NCBI RefSeq assembly: GCF_003589595.1
Contig: NW_020653726.1
Span: 16,355,486 to 16,419,485, forward strand
Direction of reading: 5' to 3'
DNA length: 64,000 nt
DNA from: Hyposmocoma kahamanoa
Lineage: Eukaryota; Arthropoda; Insecta; Lepidoptera; Cosmopterigidae
A program made the position numbers and the translations under genes. This document shows positions 1-11,524 of this stretch, piece by piece. Numbering within the stretch: the first letter of the stretch is position 1; each line of letters starts with the position of its first letter. Under the pieces are notes generated by a model. The model ran no database searches, was not told the origin of the DNA, and was given only the letters and a program-made list of their open reading frames with translations.

Positions 1-40
1 CTGTGACATTTCGGACTGTTATTTCTCGGATTCGGAACAG

Positions 41-236
41 GGAGTCTACTCTCGATCTCCGTCCGACATCCGTCCGAAACAATTACTGCCAAATAAGTAA
101 TACTTGATCAAATGAGAAGATGCGTGATGCGAATGAAGCTTCATTCTTGACACTTGTCTTTTTATTTTGTCGAATATTACTTATTTGACAGTAATTGTTT
201 CGGACGGATGTCGGACGGAGATCGAGAGTAGACTCC
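41..236. mobile_element. MITE-like element with about 60-bp inverted termini (ABCG intron)
   Basis: The arm at 41-102 (GGAGTCTACTCTCGATCTCC...) is repeated almost exactly in inverted orientation at 175-236, with one mismatch noted (CTGCC versus CTGTC), around a 72-base centre. A weaker match of the outer flanks (about 12-40 against 237-273) suggests that the true ends lie further out. No coding capacity. The rest of 1-497 is unremarkable intron. Confidence 0.7.
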
Positions 237-497
237 GATACGAATCGGACGTAACGAATAACGCTCGTAGACTTTCTTTATTCTATTGAGTGGCACAATC
301 GATTTATCATTTTAATGTCATTCCATATTCCTTTATGGACAGGCGATGGGGAATTTTTATTTACAGTTTTTGCTGTACAAAAAAGTTTGAAGTTTGAATG
401 CAAATGATGTTGTTTAATGCTGCATATGAAATAAAACTATGCAGTAGTGGTAAAATATGGATGGAGGCAGTAATGTTACAAATTTCTTCTATTCTAG

Positions 498-739
498 TGA
501 TAGAAGTTTCATGTGGTGAATACGGAAACCATGTAGATAGAATGGTGTCGGCAGTAGAAAACGGTAAAAATCAAAAATGGAAAGACTACGCAGTGAAAGA
601 ACTGACTTTGGAAGAAATGGAGATAGAACTATTAAACACGGGAGGTGTAGAGAAACATAACTATAAGTATGGAAGTACAGGATTCCAACAGTTCATGGTG
701 CTGTTGAAGAGAATGACGTTGCAGACTTTAAGAAATAGG
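498..739 (+). CDS. ABCG transporter exon: post-NBD linker
   Basis: Acceptor ttctattctag before 498 and donor gtaagt at 740. It codes for [20 protein letters not shown] and a charged linker ending [16 protein letters not shown], the connecting helix that precedes the first membrane span in ABCG proteins. The two-base start completes a codon from an exon outside the window. Reading upstream of the acceptor stays open by chance but looks intronic. Confidence 0.88.
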
Positions 740-2931
740 GTAAGTTATATAATACAACCACACCTACTCAAGGTAACAGACACCAAATAATGATTATCTT
801 TTACTTACAGGACTACCTGAGACTTCGTACAGGGCTACATCTCTTTCTGGGTATCATCGTGGCAGCGTTGTTCAACAGGATGGGCCAGGACGCATCTAAG
901 ACTATCTTCAACTTTGGTTTCTGTTTCGCTTGCGCTATTGTGATGCTGTATACTCCTATGATGCCGATTTTACTAGCCTGTGAGTATTTTCTGTTCTTTT
1001 GGCACCATATCTATCTCGGTCATGTTTTCCTTTGTGTCTTTTTCAACTTTTGACAAATCAGTTATTATAATTTCGTACTGTTTTGTAATAGTTTCTTTAT
1101 AATTTTTTTTATATAGTGTATTTGTATCATACAACGGTCCATTAGGCTAAGTCAAATTCGTTTATACTCCCAGTGTAGTAATATATTATTTAAATATTTT
1201 CTTAATAAACTTGATTAAACTTGATAACTAAACCGCTTCTTTTTATGTTCCAGTTCCATCAGAAGTGCAATTAGTTAAAAGAGAATACTTCAACCGATGG
1301 TACGGTCTAAAGCCCTACTTCGCAGCATTAGTGGTCTCCAGGACTCCATGCACCATCTTTTTCAGCGTCTTGTACATATCTATTACATATCCACTGACAT
1401 CCCAGCCTTTGGAGTTACCGAGGATTTTAATGTTTACTGCAACTTGTATCATGATTGCTTTAATATCGGAGAGCATGGGTACTGTTATATCTTCAACTTT
1501 GAGTGTTGTTGTAAGTATCTTGCTATTGTTGACTCAGTTTTAATTCCAATGGCTGTCGATAGTAATGTCAAAAGTATTTCAATTACCAATTAAATTTTCG
1601 AAGTCTTACTTGTCACCGATATTAGTAATGGCACTTGTATATAAATCAATTGTATGATATGGTCAAGTGACGTTTAGGTTTATGTTAGTGCAGGAGTTGA
1701 ACGTCATGATTTATTATCCGAATTAATCACGATGGAGCTTTCTCTGATATTGATTTTATTGTTTCCAGAACTCGGTCTTCACTGGCCCCTGTTTAAGTGT
1801 ACCTCTCATGCTGCTAGCGGTTTACGGCATCGGTAGCGGTGATGAGCAACCTCCGATCATCTGGAAACTTGCAAGATCCTGCTCATACCTGAGATATGGC
1901 CTTGAAGGCTTGGTAGAAGCAGTGTATGGGCCACCTAGGGACGATCTGATTTGTCCTGATCATATAGATTACTGCGAGTACAAGAATGTTGCGTAAGTTC
2001 TTGTTGCAATTGTTTATTGTTCTTTCTTATCGGTCGAAACGTTTTTAACGCAAGCAATACAATTATAAGTAACGTTACGTCCCTGGTCGCAGAATTTTGG
2101 ATTCGTGGTTTTGTGGAAATGGCTTTTTAATTTCTGATATTCCGTACCTATGTGTGTATACAGTGGAGCGTTTAATCTTCACCATTAGACCAGTGTTGCC
2201 AGATGGTTACATTTCTCATATTTTTCGTAACTTTTAACCGTCTTGGGTAATGTGTAAATTGTAACTTATGTTTTTAAGGTAATTTTCGTAATTTTTGAGA
2301 ACGTTGACATTTTTTAAAGTCAACTGTGTTTGTTATTGCAAATTCAAAATATTTCATAAATGCACCCGAATTATACAATAAAGTAATTCGGAAATGCCGC
2401 AAAGAGTATTAAATCTTAGTTTCACATGCTGTAGGTACGTATTGTGTGTGTACATAGTAGCGAATTGTTTATTTTTAAGGTTTTAGACGTGAACACTTCT
2501 ACATTTGATAAAATAAAAGAAAATATAACTTTTCAAAACAAAAAGGAAACTTTTCAAGTAACGAAAAGTAATTTTCGGCTCAATATCCCTGGCAACACTG
2601 CATTGAATACAGTATGGACAGGATGGATCAATTCGCGTTGACGTCCGATTAATTAACAAAGCTTTTTCATAGACTTCTATTTTATATTATTATGTCTTAT
2701 AAAATTGGACTGATCATTTTTTCTTTTTATTGCAGGTATTTTGTAAAAGAAATGGGCATGTCAGGAGTATCTTTCTGGACGGATATGGGGATCCTGATCG
2801 TGATGCTTCTCGGGATGAACCTTTCTGGTTACTATTTACTAAGGCAACGACTTTCTCCCAACTACGCTTTCAGAGCCCTCAAGTACATAGGTAGTTTTGT
2901 TAAGACAAAAATGAGTATTTCCAACCATTGA
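498..2931 (+). CDS. ABCG-subfamily (White/ABCG1-type) half-transporter, 3' part, five exons
   Basis: Exons 498-739, 811-979, 1254-1510, 1769-1992 and 2736-2931 join in frame (GT/AG borders, phases 0,1,0,2) to give 361 residues and a TGA stop. Family knowledge: ABCG half-transporters dimerise and move lipids, sterols, pigment precursors or xenobiotics across membranes using ATP. Seen here: the linker after the nucleotide-binding domain (residues 1-80), then hydrophobic segments at about 84-105, 112-137, 155-180, 188-222, 225-245 and 318-340, the usual ABCG2-type membrane domain. The motif [16 protein letters not shown] and a cysteine-bearing loop before the last segment ([14 protein letters not shown]) are typical. 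The Walker A, signature and Walker B exons are not in the window, so the gene starts further left. The best resemblance is to the ABCG1/ABCG4-like insect proteins; I cannot choose the orthologue. Confidence 0.93.
811..979 (+). CDS. ABCG transporter exon: membrane spans 1-2
   Basis: Acceptor ttttacttacag, donor gtgagt at 980. It codes for [20 protein letters not shown] and a second hydrophobic run ending [12 protein letters not shown]. The exon is 169 bp and ends in phase 1, matching the next exon. Confidence 0.9.
1254..1510 (+). CDS. ABCG transporter exon: membrane spans 3-4
   Basis: Acceptor tatgttccag, donor gtaagt at 1511. It begins [20 protein letters not shown], the standard ABCG sequence between spans 2 and 3 (F-P-E, then K-RE--N-WY), followed by long hydrophobic stretches with [12 protein letters not shown] between them. 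Confidence 0.92.
1769..1992 (+). CDS. ABCG transporter exon: span 5 and extracellular loop
   Basis: Acceptor ttgtttccag, donor gtaagt at 1993. It codes for a hydrophobic segment, the motif [17 protein letters not shown] and a cysteine-containing loop. It ends in phase 2, completed by the first base of the next exon. Confidence 0.92.
1993..2735 (+). other. ABCG intron, 743 bp
   Basis: AT-rich intron between the last two exons. I see no repeat or RNA gene; short open frames here lack coding character. Confidence 0.6.
2736..2931 (+). CDS. ABCG transporter terminal exon: last membrane span
   Basis: Acceptor tttttattgcag. It codes for [20 protein letters not shown], a hydrophobic helix and a short cytosolic tail ending SISNH, then TGA at 2929-2931. 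The end just after the last span is normal for the family. Confidence 0.9.
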
Positions 2932-3027
2932 AGTAAGATTCATTAATGGTTTTATTTATGCATATTTTATTTCTATTCGTTGTTTAAATATTCACATTCG
3001 TTTTTTTGGCACATATTCAACGTCAAT

Positions 3028-3033
3028 AATAAA
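3028..3033 (+). other. Candidate polyadenylation signal of the ABCG gene
   Basis: AATAAA about 97 bases after the stop codon, the first such hexamer downstream. It sits just before a MITE at 3059, so the transcript would end close to or inside that element. Position only; no transcript evidence. Confidence 0.45.
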
Positions 3034-3058
3034 GGTAGAATTAATTAATGAACATTAA

Positions 3059-3305
3059 GGGTGCAATCAAATTGGATGCTTATAGAAGTGCTGTAGTGGC
3101 GCTGCAACAGCACCACTAGATACTATATGAAAATTAGTATTTTCATACAATTTTTAGAAGCGCAGCTGCAGTGCCACAGTCGCGTCACGCGCGCGCCTCT
3201 GTTGCAGACAAGATATTGTATGAAAATTGGTAGTGGCGTGGATGCAGTGCCACAGTGGTGAGACTATAGCGCTTCTATAAGCGTCTAATTTGAAGGCGGG
3301 CGCTC
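3059..3305. mobile_element. MITE family M2 copy
   Basis: It ends in gcgtctaatttgaaggcggg and begins with a degenerate inverted version of that end (GGGTGCAATCAAATTGGATGC). The inside has repeated gtggcgc and tgaaaattagtag motifs shared with copies at 8514, 11314 and 17216. It is flanked by TAA and TTA. Confidence 0.65.
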
Positions 3306-4120
3306 TTATGGCCATTCGCCGGCTTTTGAAAACCTCGTAACTCCGTTTTTGGACGAAATCCCTTTTTTACTCTTCAATGCGGGCAATTAAATGTAAGTCC
3401 TAGACTCTGTTTTAGTTATAACATGAAGGTATAATCATAGATTGTCATATTATTATTTCTAGTAATTCTGTTTTTTGTGTCTATGGTGTATGTGAACTTT
3501 TGATCATATTAATGGAGTTCGAGGTTTACGAATTTAGCCTACGCATTCTTATTACATTTCCGCCATGAGACAAAAAGTATTATATTATGTATCTAAGCAT
3601 TTCTTGTACTTTATGTACCTATTTAAAAAATAATTTTGAAAGCAATGCAATTTCGCATTTACTACCTGTTTGCTAGAATATACCAATTATTAATATCACA
3701 AAAAGATTCTGTGATACATCTTATAATGTTATTGAATTTAATTTTACTGGATAAGCTGGTGTAAACATTACTGTTGTGTAGACTTAACAAAGATTAAAAT
3801 AGATTATGTATATTATGTATAATTTCGGTGAAAATATCGATTTTTTTAACTTTGGTACTTTAACACTTGTAAGAAATATAAGGCGGGCAGGGATCGAATA
3901 AGAAAATAGGCAAGAAAATGTACTTTTTTTTGGGATTATCACTATGTAACAAAGTTTCAAAAAGGTAATGTTTCCGGTTTGGCAATATTAGTTTCTGTCT
4001 TATTGGAGGAGCAAGCATATAGAAAAGAGTAGCTATATTCCTGAAAATTGTTTTTGTGGCTGATACAGTGGTGTTTGTTATTAGTATTGGTATTTAATAT
4101 TTGGTATAATGATATTTTAG
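3306..4120. other. Unassigned intergenic sequence
   Basis: AT-rich sequence between a MITE and a retroposon. No gene, RNA or clear repeat recognised. Confidence 0.4.
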
Positions 4121-4398
4121 TGTCAGTAGAGCTCCTTGTGAAAGTGTTCGTCCAGGGAAGTTCTGCTACCTTACTTATTTCTGCTGCCAAGTAGTAATGT
4201 GAGAAAGGGTAAGATTGCTGGTGAAATTAAGGGCGCACACACTTGTTAACTTGTCTCAGGGTGACAGGCGCAGGGGCAGTGCGTCTAAGACTTTTACGAT
4301 TTCTAAGTGGCACTGTAACAGTTATGGACAGGCGTGTCGCTTACCAACAGACGCACGACTTGTTCGTCTCGTCACTCGGTATTATATTATATAAAAAA
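4121..4398 (+). mobile_element. Retroposon family A copy
   Basis: It starts at cagtagagctccttgtgaaa, passes through tacctta...tttctgctgcc and ggtgacaggcgca, and ends in an A-rich tattatataaaaaa. The same order of blocks recurs about 18 times in this window. The family resembles the widespread lepidopteran 3'-end repeat of RTE-like LINEs and their non-autonomous partners; that relation is recalled, not computed. Confidence 0.75.
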
Positions 4399-5232
4399 TT
4401 CAATTACACAGCTGCCTATTTACATAGCTATATAGTGATATTTATATAATCACGCAAATCTATAGATTTCCTGGTTCTTTGTCATTAATTTGTAGAATTT
4501 TGAAATATTCTATTCCTATATAGATATATATATATATAGTTCCCTTTTTGTCATTTAATAAAAAAAAATCTGAAAATTTGTACGTGTTCTGTATGGTACG
4601 TATATTTCAACTTTTCGTTCTTCTTACCACAAAAGCAAAGCCTGCAATGATATGAAATAAAGTTTTGTCATGTAAAAATATAAAAATGTTGGAACCAATT
4701 AGAAAATAATATTGATAACCCAGAAACAAAAATCGTGTTACACGGTGATAATTAAGGTATTGTAATAATTATGTAAAGGTAATTTAATTTGTATTTTCAA
4801 ATTATATTGATCGAGACATCAAACCGATTTCGGCTGACCATTAACTTGGTTTGTTTTTTTAATTATGCTCTGTATTAACTTAACTCCAGCAAAAAGTCGT
4901 AATTTTAATTAAGAAAAAAATAGATGTAATTTCAATTTATTTTATATTTTAACAAAAGCTTAATGTTTCCCTTGTTGAGGATTATTTTAAGACTGAAAGG
5001 TTTGCGACTTGTAATTAAACCATTGTTGTAGGTTTTGTACTTTTATATAATAACTTATTTTATGTATGGTAATTTTAATTCTTGGCTAGGTGGAAGTACA
5101 ATGTAGGCATCAGATACTTATTAGATTTTTGTATAACAAATCACTATTTTTTTCTATTGATATGGACGGTTAAAAGCTGAAAGATGATAAACTAATCTTA
5201 GGCTTATCTTATATTGTCGACGTAATGTACAA
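4399..5232. other. AT-rich intergenic stretch with a short TA microsatellite
   Basis: It contains a (TA)n run near 4516-4539. Otherwise no gene or repeat recognised. Confidence 0.45.
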
Positions 5233-5290
5233 ACTGGACTCAAAAAACAGGTCGCGCGTCTTCAAGAGAATTCTCGCGCAACCTCCGTCT
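5233..5290. repeat. Short dispersed repeat, also at 10037-10097
   Basis: Both places share aaaaaacag, then gagaattctcgcgcaa, with similar flanks (actggactc versus acacgagcc). The core is palindromic (GAGAATTCTC). Nature unknown. Confidence 0.5.
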
Positions 5291-5339
5291 TATGTAATTT
5301 GTCGTCATCAACTTATTGTTACGTCACGCTGCCGGTTTT

Positions 5340-5632
5340 AGGCCGCTGGCAACTTTATTACGTTTTCCGAGGATTGTAAACCTTCTTCGACGTACAGGTT
5401 CCACCATGATATTTTCCTTCACCGAAAAACTCATGTTGAATTTGAAATTATATTTTGCACATCAATTCCGAAAACTTAGAGCTGTGAGCCCGGATTTCGA
5501 ATCCTCGGCCTCTGTTTGAGAGGCGGTAGGTCAAATTATTAGGCTACCACAGATTAACATTCGGCATTGGGCATTATTACTCAATAATATTTGTAACAAA
5601 AAGTATTACTTCAACATTATCTAACTTCGTTC
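5340..5632 (-). mobile_element. tRNA-derived SINE type E copy
   Basis: Read on the minus strand it has gtggtagcctaataatttga (box A-like), then cagaggccgaggattcgaaatcc (box B region, GGATTCGAAATCC), followed by aagttttcggaattgatgtg and a tail ending gtgaaggaaaatatc. This is a well-known lepidopteran SINE layout. Its 5' side (tagataatgttgaagtaata) is shared with the copy at 56605-56990. Confidence 0.75.
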
Positions 5633-5644
5633 AAAAGCTTTTTA

Positions 5645-5848
5645 GCGGGTCCGCGCTATAAAGTGTCCGCACTTGTAAGGCGCTAAAATCGTATACAGAG
5701 CGCCAAACTCCGCTTTAGTCTTCATTTGTTCGACTGACAGCGCGATACTGCGATGACATTACAATTTAAATTTCGAATAGGTTGACTTGGGACATTTTTT
5801 TCGTGGTTTTTGTATTAGACCCGTCGTTCATTTATTTGTAAGTCAATG
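5645..5848 (+). mobile_element. MITE family M1, left-truncated copy
   Basis: It matches the copy at 22105-22332 from ggtccgcgct to the right terminus TTGTAAGTCAATG at 5836-5848. The left terminus is missing, so no target duplication can be seen. Confidence 0.8.
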
Positions 5849-5871
5849 TTTTTTTATCACAAATAAGTGTG

Positions 5872-6185
5872 CATTTGACCTCCATCTCACCTGATGGAAA
5901 GCGATGATGAGGTCGACGATGTAGCGATGTAGGTGTGCATACCTAAATAATGCCTATTCACTCTGGCCTTGAAAAGGTTCAAACATTCGGGGAACAAGTC
6001 CGCAGGCAGGGAATTCCACTCTCTAGCCGCTTGCCATATAAATGTGAAAGCGACACGCCTCGTACGTATCCTGGGAATATTCACAACATAGGGCTGGGAC
6101 TCCAGCCCACGTCTAGACCCCCGATGATGTAAAGGGGAAGGCGCAATCAAATTATGTAATTCCATCGCACACTCTCCGTGATATA
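5872..6185 (-). mobile_element. CR1/jockey-like LINE, 3'-terminal fragment
   Basis: The minus strand codes for the extreme C-terminus of a LINE reverse transcriptase: RRGLESQPYVVNIPRIRTRR, AAREWNSLPADLFPECLNLF and KARVNRHY, then the end of the element. The matching part of the longer copy at 51050-51670 has the same motifs. It is 5'-truncated and not a host gene. Confidence 0.82.
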
Positions 6186-8513
6186 TCCTGTCATTCCATC
6201 TGCGTCATTAATGCACATTTAACTGTAGTTATTGCTAAACTAAATTGAGTGCAAAATTACATGGTAACTAATACATTAACGTAGAATCGCCATCTTTTAT
6301 TTTGTAAAATTTTATGAAAACTTTTAACTTTACATTTTTACTTTACATTCGTACTTCATCAGTTTTAAGTAACTACTAAGTAAAACCAAGCTCGCGAAGC
6401 AAGCGAAAAGATACCATCGGCCAAGACGGTATGTCGCGGTTTTGGTATAGCAGCGGAACTTCATATTAACACTCGGCGGGATACCGAGCGTTTTTTTTCC
6501 CTACCCACACTGGTAGCGAATATCGCTTATATATTAATAAGCTTTTATTTTCAACTAAAGTTTCGCTTAGCCTTTTTTGCATTTCAACCGCCAATACCAT
6601 GTGATACCAATGCACGGGATTTCATGTATTCGATTATGAAATCTATGCATGACGCAACGTTAAGCGGTTTAGGGGATAGTGTACAGTTCTAATTGCCCTA
6701 TCGCTGATCGCCGCGGCGAGCGGTGTGTTTCGGATCTTTTAGATAATGTTCCTTAAATTTGATTTAGATATTTAATTAAAATTGTTTATTTAAACAATCG
6801 TACTTTGATTACATTTTTAGCATAATCGTGGAGGTAAAAAAGGAAAAAATAAAAATAAATTTCATCATAAAATGTCTTTTATTTACGAAAATTCATCTCC
6901 TTAAAATAACATCACACAAATGAACATAAAAGATTAAATTTAACAAATTCTGACTAGGGCAGTCGCGATGCCTTTTCAAACAATCATAATAAAATTATAA
7001 TAGAAAAAAAAAACAAGAAAAAATATACTTTTACAATAGTGTTCATAGCATAATAACAAATTTAAAAAAAAGATAAAAATGATACGTTTTTATTCATAAT
7101 TTCGAGAAATCACGCTTATATATATAATTCCATACCTGTTAAGTTAAAGTATCTAAGTGCTTTCTAGGCGTTGATTTCTATAAAGAAAAAACAAGTGCAT
7201 TCATCCATACCTAAGTTATTTTCACTTTGATAGTATTCTATATTAATATGAGATAGTCATAAGATGTCTGTCGCAAGTACATTATATAATTATTTTATTT
7301 ATCGATTTTATTTACAAGCGCACAATCATTCTTAATAGAGAGTATACAGTTCCTGACAATGTGTATACAATGCCAAAGATCCAAAAAACGATCCCATAAT
7401 TTTCAAGCGATTGAAGATGCAATTGATTTTTAGTGCTCAGAGATCGGAATAAGTAGGGTACATTATTATTTACATAAATTTCTAGGAAGCATTACACACA
7501 GAGCGGTTAATTGTTCCCTCTCCAAATTTAGAAGAAAGTTTTGTATGTAATTGTAAGCAAATTATCACACACCAGCAAATTTAACGGAACATTACATCGA
7601 TAAAATGATGCAGTGTTTTTTCAAAAGTGTGGCCGCTTACTTTACTTTAACTTTACGTTTAATTTAAAAAAAAAAACTAGTTTACTGTCTTATTTTCATT
7701 ATTCTTTATTTCTTTCTAATAAAGGTTCCAGTGGGTTGAGGTTGACAAAGTTTTTTTATTTCTTCAATATTTAAATTTTAAAATTTTCAACAGTTTCTGC
7801 TTTGTCGCTAAGTCTAAAAAATACATTTTGTTTTTGATCAAGGCTGTACAAAGTCGATGTTACGATTAAAATTTTGTAAAGATTTTAATTGTTACTTTAC
7901 ATCTAATTATTATTTATTTAAATACATATACATGTTACTATATATATTCTCACTTTTTTGTTCCGGTAAGTGTGCCGCTCTGTGTAGTGAGTGTTGTGGT
8001 TTTAATTTTAATCATTGCGAGATTTTAGTGGGAGATATTACCAACTCTATGTGTTACTTGAAGTTTAGGTAAATGTCCATTCTGATCTCTGGTAATGATA
8101 ACAATAGAGTTAATATTATATGGATCTTAATCCACGCGGATTATCTGAATTAACTTGAATATTGTCATGCAACATTAACGTGCCCATTTCAAACTTTAGT
8201 ACCGATGTCTCTGTTGTTGTCTTTTCTTGCCAAGCAAGACATTACAACTATAAGTGGAAGTTAGTTACCTTAGTTACCTCGCGAACACAAGCGCAGCTAT
8301 TTTGATTTAACTGTAACTGGGTTTGCGGAGTAGTTTACTCCCATTTTTATTAATAATGGACTTTCGTAAAATAACATATGAGTCTATAAACTATTTAAAA
8401 TATATACAATACAGTTAATTATAATAATATTTTGGTATTACAGTAAAATGGTGTGGAATACATTTATAAGTGATATAGGCCAATATTGTATTATCGCGAT
8501 TTAGGGCGTTTTC
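6186..8513. other. Unassigned intergenic sequence, 2.3 kb
   Basis: Mostly AT-rich. A more GC-rich patch at about 6380-6740 (ccaagctcgcgaagcaagcg to gatcgccgcggcgagcgg) may be an old transposon end, but I could not match it to anything. No coding gene recognised. Confidence 0.4.
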
Positions 8514-9005
8514 AAAATAGACGCTTATAGAAGCGTCTGTGACCGCTTCATCTTCCACTCATCTTTACTAAATTAAAACTCGTTTATTACGTTAAGCGTG
8601 TCATATACAACAACACGTACAACCCTCGTTGGCAATATTTACAGAATGCTATTTCACACATTGAGTGTGTGACATCTGTCATGCAATATAGAAAGTAAGT
8701 ATGCAACACGCTGTTTAATGCCTAATAAAAACACGTCAAAGTTATACAGCTGTTTTACTATAACATTATACACGTAAACTTTCTCATCAAAACTTTCCAA
8801 TAATTAACAAGTAGAAGCGCGGCAGTAGCGCTACTGTGGCGCTGCTAATTTTCATACAATATTAGGAAGCGCCGTTGCAGCGCCCCTGTCTTGATACGCG
8901 CGCGCACTTTTGCAAGCACTCACAATTAGTAAAGTAAAACTTACAGCCACTTAACACTTAAGCGCCACTGTAGCGCTTCTATAAGCGTCTAATTTGAAGG
9001 CGCCC
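8514..9005. mobile_element. MITE family M2, longest copy (492 bp)
   Basis: Termini GGGCGTTTTCAAAATAGACG and, inverted, gcgtctaatttgaaggcgccc form imperfect inverted repeats extending through cttatagaagcg. It is flanked by TTA on both sides (8511-8513 and 9006-9008), which fits a 3-bp target duplication of PIF/Harbinger type. No transposase. Confidence 0.75.
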
Positions 9006-9214
9006 TTAATATAACATTTTCATCAAGTGCACTACTTTAAAATATTTAGTTTAAAACAGATATTTTATATAGTTTTTTCTATATTTCTTATACGTATATA
9101 GGTACATATTTATAGGAACGCTAAATAAAAGGTTGATTTATGATAACTACGTTCGTATGAGCCACTGTACTGGATACTTATACTTACCAAAACGTCATCA
9201 AATCAACAACAAAT

Positions 9215-9265
9215 CATAACCGACTTCAAAAAAGTTCTCAATTCTACTAGGTAGTGGTATCATTT
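9215..9265 (+). repeat. Fragment of the lepidopteran 'accgacttcaaaaaa' repeat
   Basis: AACCGACTTCAAAAAAGTTC followed by tcaattct is the end of a repeat seen more fully, inverted, at 29803-30008. Confidence 0.6.
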
Positions 9266-9398
9266 AAATTTGACAAAAATATTCCACCTCTAAGGGTGCC
9301 AAATTAAAGAATGAATCCGGTTTAGTGGTTTTCACCTACTTTCCGTTAACCGATTTCAGTAAAATTTGGAACATAGATGTAATTCTAATGAAAACAAA

Positions 9399-9560
9399 AT
9401 AATAATAATGCACACTCTCGTAACCACGCACTAGGGAAACCCTGTGTCGCGAGTACCATGTACACACACATAGACCACCAGAAATTACTCCCGAACTCAC
9501 GAAAGAAATAAATGTAGACAAATATTTCTCCCGGCTAGCATGGTAACGGAGGCAGTTACA
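9399..9560 (-). mobile_element. tRNA-derived SINE type B copy, tail-rich
   Basis: Reverse complement of the family B tail: aataataataatgcacactc, ccctgtgtcgcgag, aaataaatgtag, then a degraded tRNA-like head ending catggtaacggaggcagtta. The target-facing microsatellite is (AAT)n. Confidence 0.78.
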
Positions 9561-11313
9561 ATGTTATGATGACCTAGAGCGGACCGGATGATGGAAATAG
9601 CAGACAGATGAGAGGAACTCCTGAACTAAAAATCAACTATATTAAAATTAAACATTCCGGTATATGTGAACAGTGGTTCCTATGAACATTTTTATCATAA
9701 TTCAACATTTTTAAGCATTTGAAATATACTCTTGAGTTTATATTTTAATTTGACAATATTTCATATTTAGTATAACATGAAATACAATTATATCATTGTG
9801 CAAGTGAGATAAACTTTTCTAATATATCGGCAGTTAATTGGTAGCTATTCGAGATTAGTAACATGCATTAATATTAAGTAACATTCGAGATTTTTGTGAT
9901 GATTTTTTTGTTTAAAATTAGGTTTTCTATTATATAAACCTTTTTATACTTTAGAAATTTAAAAAAAATATATGGTAAGGTTCAAGTTTCATTGCCGTGG
10001 AACGTAATTAATTTTATGTCAGTTATTTCACGTACAACTAGACACGAGCCAAAAAACAGATCCCGTGTCTACTAGAGAATTCTCGCGCAATCTCGGGAAT
10101 TCTTGCAACTACCGTATCGCATTTATACTGTAGTCAAATTCGATGTAGAATAAAATGTCATCGAACAAAAACCTATGATTTAGGGTTGTCACCTCTATTT
10201 ACAGTTACCACAATTTCGATTTTTTTCACCGAAATTCGACCAGGCTATTGGTAATGTTAATCTTGTTTGTGATGACTTTTGTTCAATACCAACGTAAAAA
10301 TGACAAGTAATTAGTTATTTATAATACCGTGTCATCCTTAATGGTCTTTTCATTTAAATGGTTGTAATTTGAGTCAAAATTGGAAATAGATGCTGAATGA
10401 GATATATGTGTTCAATTAATACAAAAATCTTAAAGTATTATTACTTTTTAGGTAAAGTAAATTGTTACTTTACATCTAATTAGTAACTATTCTAATAGGG
10501 AAAGTAAGTATCAATAGGTATCAAAAACTTAATTACTTTATTCATAAATCATACGTCTTTGCAAATTTTATAATAATTGGCCAGGTAAATATTGCTTCCA
10601 CATAACCCAATTACCTATTCCCCCGTTTAAATAGAGCCAGGTTGAATAACAAGGGTTGACAAAAAATGTTTTTTTTTGGTTGTATAGCAATGCTTTGTTG
10701 TCAAACCATATAATGTTGTCGAATTTAGCTAGAGTATAATTTGTAGTGTAGTGTTTGTTACACAATTGACATAAAATCCATTATGCTATGTACAATTTCG
10801 TTACTGAAATTAGCTTCCATTCCGTCCCGCGGCAATGTAAATTGTCTTCAGCTTTAAGATTAAACGAAAAAACTCACACAGTGATAGAATTTTAAATATT
10901 AAAATACGTTATTAAAAAATATACAAAGAAAATTTTAAAAATAGCGAGTATTTTAAGTGATAATCTAAAACTTAAATAATAATGGACGCGAAATTTGTTT
11001 AATACGAAAATTAATCAATTGAATACCCATCTATTTTCTGGTTTCCACAGTTGATAATATTTTTCTAAATTTAATTACGATTGTCTTAACCTATATTTTA
11101 CACTACTATCTTGTACTGTTAAACGAAATGATACGTGAGCGCTTGAGCGAATACAAACTTTATATTTTTTGATAAATATAGTAAAAGTATTGCACCAATT
11201 GTTATTTAAAATTTTAACCAGGCTAAATAAAATGAAAACAATCACATTCATAGGAATTACCATGAAAAATATTAAAGAAAACAGCAAATTGTAACACACG
11301 CGCGTAATTACTA
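9561..11313. other. Unassigned intergenic sequence
   Basis: AT-rich. It contains the short repeat at 10037-10097 that matches 5233-5290. No gene recognised. Confidence 0.4.
10037..10097. repeat. Short dispersed repeat, partner of 5233-5290
   Basis: Shared aaaaaacag and gagaattctcgcgcaa blocks; see the other copy. Confidence 0.5.
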
Positions 11314-11524
11314 CAGGCACTTTTAAAATAGACGGTTGTAGAGCAATGGCGCGTCTGTAACGCTTCTGTAATTTTTAGTTCACCAATTGTGACTGCTAAA
11401 GCGTTGCGCGCCTGTCACGACTGTTGCGTTTCCAAATATTGTATGAAAATTAGTAGTGGCGCAACTTTAGCGCCACAGTGGCGCCACTGCAGTGCTTTTA
11501 TAAGCGTCTAATTTGAAGGCGCCC
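11314..11524. mobile_element. MITE family M2 copy
   Basis: Left end ggcacttttaaaatagacgg and right end gcgtctaatttgaaggcgccc are imperfect inverted repeats. The interior has gtatgaaaattagtagtggc, shared with the other copies. Confidence 0.72.
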
